NCBI GenBank assembly: GCA_036346205.1
Contig: JARFJB010001985.1
Location: forward strand, 888,501 to 952,500
DNA from: Vesta saturnalis
Lineage: Eukaryota; Arthropoda; Insecta; Coleoptera; Lampyridae
DNA: 64,000 nt
Direction: 5' to 3'
Both the position numbers and the translations under genes were made by a program. The notes beneath the pieces were generated by a model. It made no database searches. It saw only the letters and a list, made by a program, of their open reading frames with translations, and had not been told where the DNA came from. Shown piece by piece: positions 59,662-64,000 of the stretch; the stretch's first letter is position 1; each line of letters starts with the position of its first letter.

Positions 59662-62059
59662 ACGATAACAGATACATAGGAACCATATAATTTCTCAACA
59701 GTTTCATTTCCCTGATGACCATATCTCGTTCGGGTAACATTAAATGCCGTTAACATAGACTCGCATCTTCTCTGTGTAGTCACATGTGCCTGTACTAAAG
59801 CCTACACCCAACCACTTCCATTCAACCATTGGCCGACAAGTTTTAAAGCAGCCATTTCAATGTGGAGTCGACCCATCATTATAAAAAACTTGTCCTCTAC
59901 CACCTTTAAAGTTGTTTCAACAAGGTGAACAAAGGCTGATCAGCCTCTAATGCCGGGATCTGATCCTGATTGATGAACTTTGTTGCGTTTGCCACAATGT
60001 TCATTGAGTGCAACATAATTGTGGGTGAGTGATCTTCATCTTTAAACAATGGTAAAATAGCTACAATTGTTCTATGTTGTTTTTTGACATCTTTGTCACC
60101 CATGGTGTGATAAGCAGCCCATGGCTTAAATTCATCAATCGTCGTACTTTCCAGCCAATCTTCTTCAATTACCAAAGGTTGCGTGGTGGTTGACGCGTCA
60201 TGAGAATAAATTTCCGATTGAAGGCATATAGATTTTTTTGTGTCCACAAAACACGGAGACACCACAGTGTAATCTGAAGGGAGATATTTGAAAGTACGAC
60301 ATCCATCGGATTTTGGTGTCAAGTCTCGTGGCAGACCTAGAATAAACGGTTTTTATATACATAGGTAGTCAAATCACATATATTTTTGAATAATATTAAC
60401 ATACCAGTTTCTCCGGAAGGTTTGTGCTGCATGAGCGTGATAGCCGTCCTATGAAAGGCAGATTTGGCGAACGTTGGAGTCGGGTTATGGTCTATGTTAT
60501 CTGCGGCGGCAGTGATAAATAACCCCTTCTTTAGCTTTGGAGGACAAACAACATTATCTCTGTGGTATAGTTCACAAACTGCATTAGCTTTTTCTGTGAT
60601 CATGGATTATAGCCTTTGATAGCAAATACTCAAACCAAGTTTGTATGTACATTCAATTAGATCCTTTTTTCGCGTTTCTGCATATAATTTTGCTGCCAAA
60701 AAAACTGGCGTAGAAGTTTCTTTGCCCTGCCGTGTCTACGTTTTTCAGTTGTTTCTTTTTGGTTTTTGTTTTCGATTGCATAGAAAACCATGAGATCGCT
60801 TATGCGGATACTCACACCGTCAGTATCAACGTCGGTACTGCGAGTTGAAATGGGGCCGTATAAGATCATCATTATGAGTGATATAAGAGACGCAGGCACT
60901 TTGCTGCTATCATCTTGTTTATTTTTGTTGAACATATCAGACCTCACAATTCTGGCAACCTCGCATAGTGCAGTTCCTTCACTATCATAATTTCTGATAG
61001 CTACAGATTGTATTACGGAATCAACATCGTCTCTGAAAAGCTCCTTTTTTGTTACACGAACTGATCAGTTAAGGACAGTCTTGTAGTAATTTTTCCCTAA
61101 ATCTAGTAGAGTGAACGAAACAGTCCACTCCTAGATTTTTCATAACACCAGCCTGTCTCTTAGCAAGGCTGGGTTTTGGATAGTTTCTCGAGTTTCATTA
61201 ATGCACTCAATAAGCAAGGCATATGTAATGCTTTGGAGCTGTTTTACGTTACCTCTATCTGTTTCCATATTTTGAGCGATGGTCTTTCTATTTCTGTATT
61301 CACATAAACATTTATGGTGGTATTTTGCCTCTAACGCAATTAGTAGGCTGGCGACTACGAGTGTTAGCCGACATTAATTCAGAACTATTCTCCTGTGCCG
61401 TTTTATTGTGTCGCAACCTTGATCGTTCAAGTTTCATAGAACTGCATTTTAATTCATTTAAACTATTATTTAAGTTATTAGTTTCACTTCTAAACAACGG
61501 CTCATTCAAAGCAACAGGCAGTTCCCCAAAGTTATAAAATTGCATAAGATTTTTTGCTACCAAATCATATCCCTTGCTTGTAGGATTAGTAAGCTTGTGT
61601 ACCGTTTTCCATTGACGAAAAACGCAAAGCTCCCATTTAATGACATTATCATTTTCCTGGTCATTCGCTGTCCCAGACATGCTTCAATAAAACTTGCACC
61701 TAGTAAACAAAGCGTAAGGCAATAATAGTAGCTAATAAGTAGGTTGAGTGCGTCTTATTTAAAAATTATCGCCCTTCCACCATTTCTGTCATACTAATTA
61801 CGTTGTTTGTAAGGGAAAGCACAGTGGAGGGGCGTTCATTCAACGATTATACGGACTCTTATCTACCTATTGTTAGTAAACCATAAACTGTTGGTTGGTA
61901 CCTACTAATGCACTTATTTAATAGAAAAGCAATGTCAATACTCACAAGTTTCAGTCGAAAAACTACTTTTACTAGAATAACATGCACAAAATACTACTTT
62001 ACACTTAGTTTATACACATGAAAATGCTCCGAAAGTCAAAACACGCGTTTCCGTTACAA

Positions 62060-62156
62060 TTACAAAATGATCACTAAGCGTGGGAGATCGCACGGTCACT
62101 GACCCCTACGCGCCGCGCTCGAGTCGATCCGCTAAATCGCAGCTTCACCGCGCGAT
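62060..62156 (-). promoter_or_regulatory. CpG-rich block between right TIR and gene start
   Basis: About 100 bp with many CpG and GCGC steps (for example CTACGCGCCGCGCTCGAGTC at 62104), standing out in AT-rich surroundings. It lies directly inside the right TIR and about 380 bp upstream of the proposed start codon at 61680. Promoter function is an inference from position and composition; no TATA or initiator motif was identified. Confidence 0.35.
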
Positions 62157-62581
62157 TCGCGACACAATTTATTTTTTTTAACAAATTTTCATGTTAAATC
62201 TATCAAGAAAGTTTATATTTATATATTCTAGATAAACAGGGCTAGTTACAAATATTTTTTTATAAAGCATAACCTTGTGGTTTAATTGTAAGCATAGATT
62301 TTGTAAAAAAATATTTTCTGTTTTTCTATTTTTGCGCATAACTCCTCATTTTTCTATGAACGAGTGAAATTGTTGTTCCAGAAATGAAATCCCCGTCCTT
62401 GATTTATACGAAAACGATACCAAACACGACCTATTTGCTCAACTTATGCAGATACCGAGGTCATACGTGGGTACAGGGCTAAATCAGCTCAGATGACCAC
62501 TAGGTACGCCTATGCAAAGCGCCTTCGTTTGTTGAAATTTTGCAAGCCTCCCATAGAACTTTTCACACTAAATACCCGGCT
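62157..62581 (-). repeat. Right TIR of the Academ-like transposon
   Basis: Inverted copy of 53682-54135, with some insertions, for example near 62545-62562. Confidence 0.88.
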
Positions 62582-62585
62582 ATTA
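62582..62585. repeat. Candidate ATTA target-site duplication, right
   Basis: Pairs with 53678-53681. Confidence 0.55.
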
Positions 62586-64000
62586 GTGGAACATTGTACA
62601 ACCTTGTGGGATACCTTGTGTATCAGACCATCTGTTCCTTCAGATAATCTATAAGGCATATCAAAGTTAAGCTTGGCCCATATATAAATAGAATATTTAT
62701 ATCAGAAATAAGTAAAATTTCAGTGCAGATATTGCAGATAACTACCATTTAATGAAAAATTATGAAACCTATTTTTTGTCACAATCAAAAGTGTAATAAT
62801 CTTAAATTAGAGAGGTTCCTAAGTGGCTGTAAGTACTCTAATAGGGTTTTTAAAGTGCATTGTTGAAATCTCAATTTCCATTTAACGGTCGACAATTTCT
62901 AATCCTTTCTAAATTTTTCAATGTTAATAACCTAAAATAAATAATTTAAAGTTGCTTTAAGTATATTATAAACAAGATTTTTCCATTATAAAGATTTAAA
63001 AAAGATTTTCCATTTTCATTCATTCGTTGCACGTTTACATGAAATTTTAATGAAGTGTCGAGCTTAAGATGAATTTTCTATATTGCGCATACGTTTTTTA
63101 CATATAAAGCGAATTTTTTTTCTGAATATCTATTCATTACGTCAAATACAGTTTCTCGTTCATAGTTAGTATGCAATATATTTTATATGCAGACTGGCTG
63201 ATGGCTATTCTAAATTATACGAGATCTATAATTGCTTCAACTGTACGTCAAGTAACGTGCTTTTGAACATAAATTGTAATTACCAAAATGAAATTGGTTT
63301 CAGTTATACGTATATTTAATATAACTAGAATTGAAAACACTATATATTGATATTGTGCTACCTACGAAAGTGACAAATGACTATCGAAATTATACTATTT
63401 TACCACCACTTGTCATTTTGCTGTAATATAACGCAAACACAAGCCAACTCTAATTACTGTTCTCAGACATATTCACTTTTTGAACATATTGTCCAAAAAT
63501 TATACACGGTGCATCATTTACAATTAAAAAAACATAAAAAAATGGTAGTTCAGAATTATTACAATTGTAGGTCATGAACAGGTAACAAGTACAGTGTACA
63601 CTCACTAAAAGTAAGTTAAGTACAGATATCAAACAATATTGTACCTGGATCAAATAGAAAACCGATTAAACCAGTTTGAATAGTATCGTAGAGTATGAGC
63701 AACCCAAAGTTCAATAAAAATAATATATGCAGTATACGATTTACCTACGTTTCTCTGTTTAATTCACTATTAGTTTGATGTTGCTAACACAGCCTTGGAT
63801 TACTTGATCACCGGTAAATAGAATAAATGTGAACTCTCACTAACTTGTGTTACGATTTACATATATTTCTGTAGAGCTAAGCGAAAGTCACATGATGTAC
63901 AACAGTAAAATCTGCATATTATCAATTAATGGCTTCAAGATGGAATCATATACAACATGTTTAAGTATATTTACACATACTTTGAGACTGAAATATTGAA
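62586..64000. other. Unassigned AT-rich flank
   Basis: No gene, RNA or repeat recognised. Small ORFs at 63377-63653 overlap on opposite strands and look random. Confidence 0.45.

Larger units (their letters stand above)
54638..61680 (-). pseudogene. Large XPG-nuclease-bearing transposase gene (Academ-like), broken, with introns
   Basis: Start at ATG 61680; the N-terminal frame is open to 61312. Later blocks, high to low coordinate: SLISLIMMILYGP near 60895; CPPKLKKGLFITAAADNIDH near 60545-60487, whose DNIDHN is a candidate first catalytic Asp; a 68-nt intron 60337-60404 (GTATGT...CTAG); KYLPSDYTVV near 60280; DEDHSPTIMLHSMNIVANA near 60035; ALEADQPLFTLLKQ near 59950-59912; GRLHIEMAALK near 59862; NVTRTRYGHQ near 59735. 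After an intron now holding a solo LTR, an exon from 57095 gives PQFKYWDFVLNLELLILQFV and WFFALDHMNYSKWLSVHLRD near 56845-56785. Then SGIAV with a GTAAGG donor near 56695, NFTNDNNRHH near 56490, YLDKFFAQENQASPPSLS near 56090-56035, PAVVHILSPG, an RLDMIWDRYDTDSLK block near 55795, FNHEEADTCIMVHV near 55540-55497, VDTDVVVLAVS near 55465, FHAFSGCDTVSSIAGKGKK near 55215-55160, TDVNQCRKFLFTKKDRQLEN near 54985-54925 and a Cys-rich tail to 54638. HEEADT...DTDVVV is XPG/PIN-like. Multiple stops and frameshifts inactivate it. Confidence 0.85.
53682..62581 (-). mobile_element. Academ-like DNA transposon, 8.9 kb with long TIRs
   Basis: Two inverted arms of about 440 bp (53682-54135 and 62157-62581) enclose a single large minus-strand gene. 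The termini are CAGCTGGGTATTTA on the left and, read inward from the right, AGCCGGGTATTTA. Arm text shared in inverted order includes GCGTACCTAGTGGTCATCTG, GTATCTGCATAAGTTGAGCA, AATAGGTCGTGTTTGGTATC, TTTGTTAAAAAAAATAAATT-like sequence and GTGTCGCG at the inner edge. The candidate duplication is ATTA (4 bp). The enclosed gene carries the marks of a large repeat-borne metazoan protein family including an XPG-like nuclease, which I place in the Academ superfamily from memory with moderate certainty. Size without the solo LTR inserted at 57118-59657 is about 6.36 kb. Confidence 0.8.

Overview
This is eukaryotic nuclear DNA from an arthropod, most likely an insect. The evidence is visible AT-richness, short GT...AG introns, long (TA)n microsatellites, and a transposon mix typical of insects: mariner relatives, piggyBac, BEL/Pao, a jockey/CR1-type LINE, a Penelope-like remnant and tRNA-derived SINEs. 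I found no intact host gene, no operon and no CRISPR array. Almost everything recognisable is a broken mobile element, so coding entries are given as pseudogenes. Species cannot be named from this window.

Layout. 0-5 kb: LINE reverse-transcriptase fragment, mariner tail, and a 2.44-kb solo LTR with a 4-bp target-site duplication. 5-13 kb: mostly featureless, with small LINE pieces. 13-18.3 kb: a nearly full-length LINE (endonuclease plus RT), then an inverted piggyBac pseudogene. 20.5-24.4 kb: a decayed BEL/Pao retrotransposon interrupted by a tRNA-bearing element and by a LINE 3' end. 24.4-27.1 kb: a MITE and two Tc1/mariner-superfamily pseudogenes. 31-36.1 kb: a cluster of two mariner-like elements with long terminal inverted repeats (TIRs) and one MITE, separated by pure (TA)n tracts. 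39.4-44 kb: Penelope GIY-YIG remnant, a full-length but broken piggyBac with TTAA duplications and a SINE in its zinc-finger end, and two converging mariner-type fragments. 44.3-44.8 kb: a palindrome with a tRNA-Ala(AGC)-like sequence in each arm. 45-51.5 kb: duplicated and palindromic repeats of unknown family, some with suspicious indel-rich divergence.

The main find is at 53.7-62.6 kb: an 8.9-kb DNA transposon with roughly 440-bp TIRs. It carries one large, intron-containing, now broken gene on the minus strand. Its order of parts (N-terminal region, DNIDHN block, DQPLF block, LDHMNY block, XPG/PIN-like HEEADT...DTDVVVLAV nuclease block, Cys-rich tail) matches a large repeat-encoded metazoan protein family that I associate with the Academ superfamily. 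A second copy of the 2.5-kb solo LTR lies inside one of its short introns.

Relative ages can be read from nesting. The Academ-like element is older than the solo LTR within it. The BEL element is older than the LINE and tRNA-element pieces inside it. The 39.7-kb piggyBac is older than the SINE in its tail. The TA-targeting elements appear to have accumulated in (TA)n tracts.
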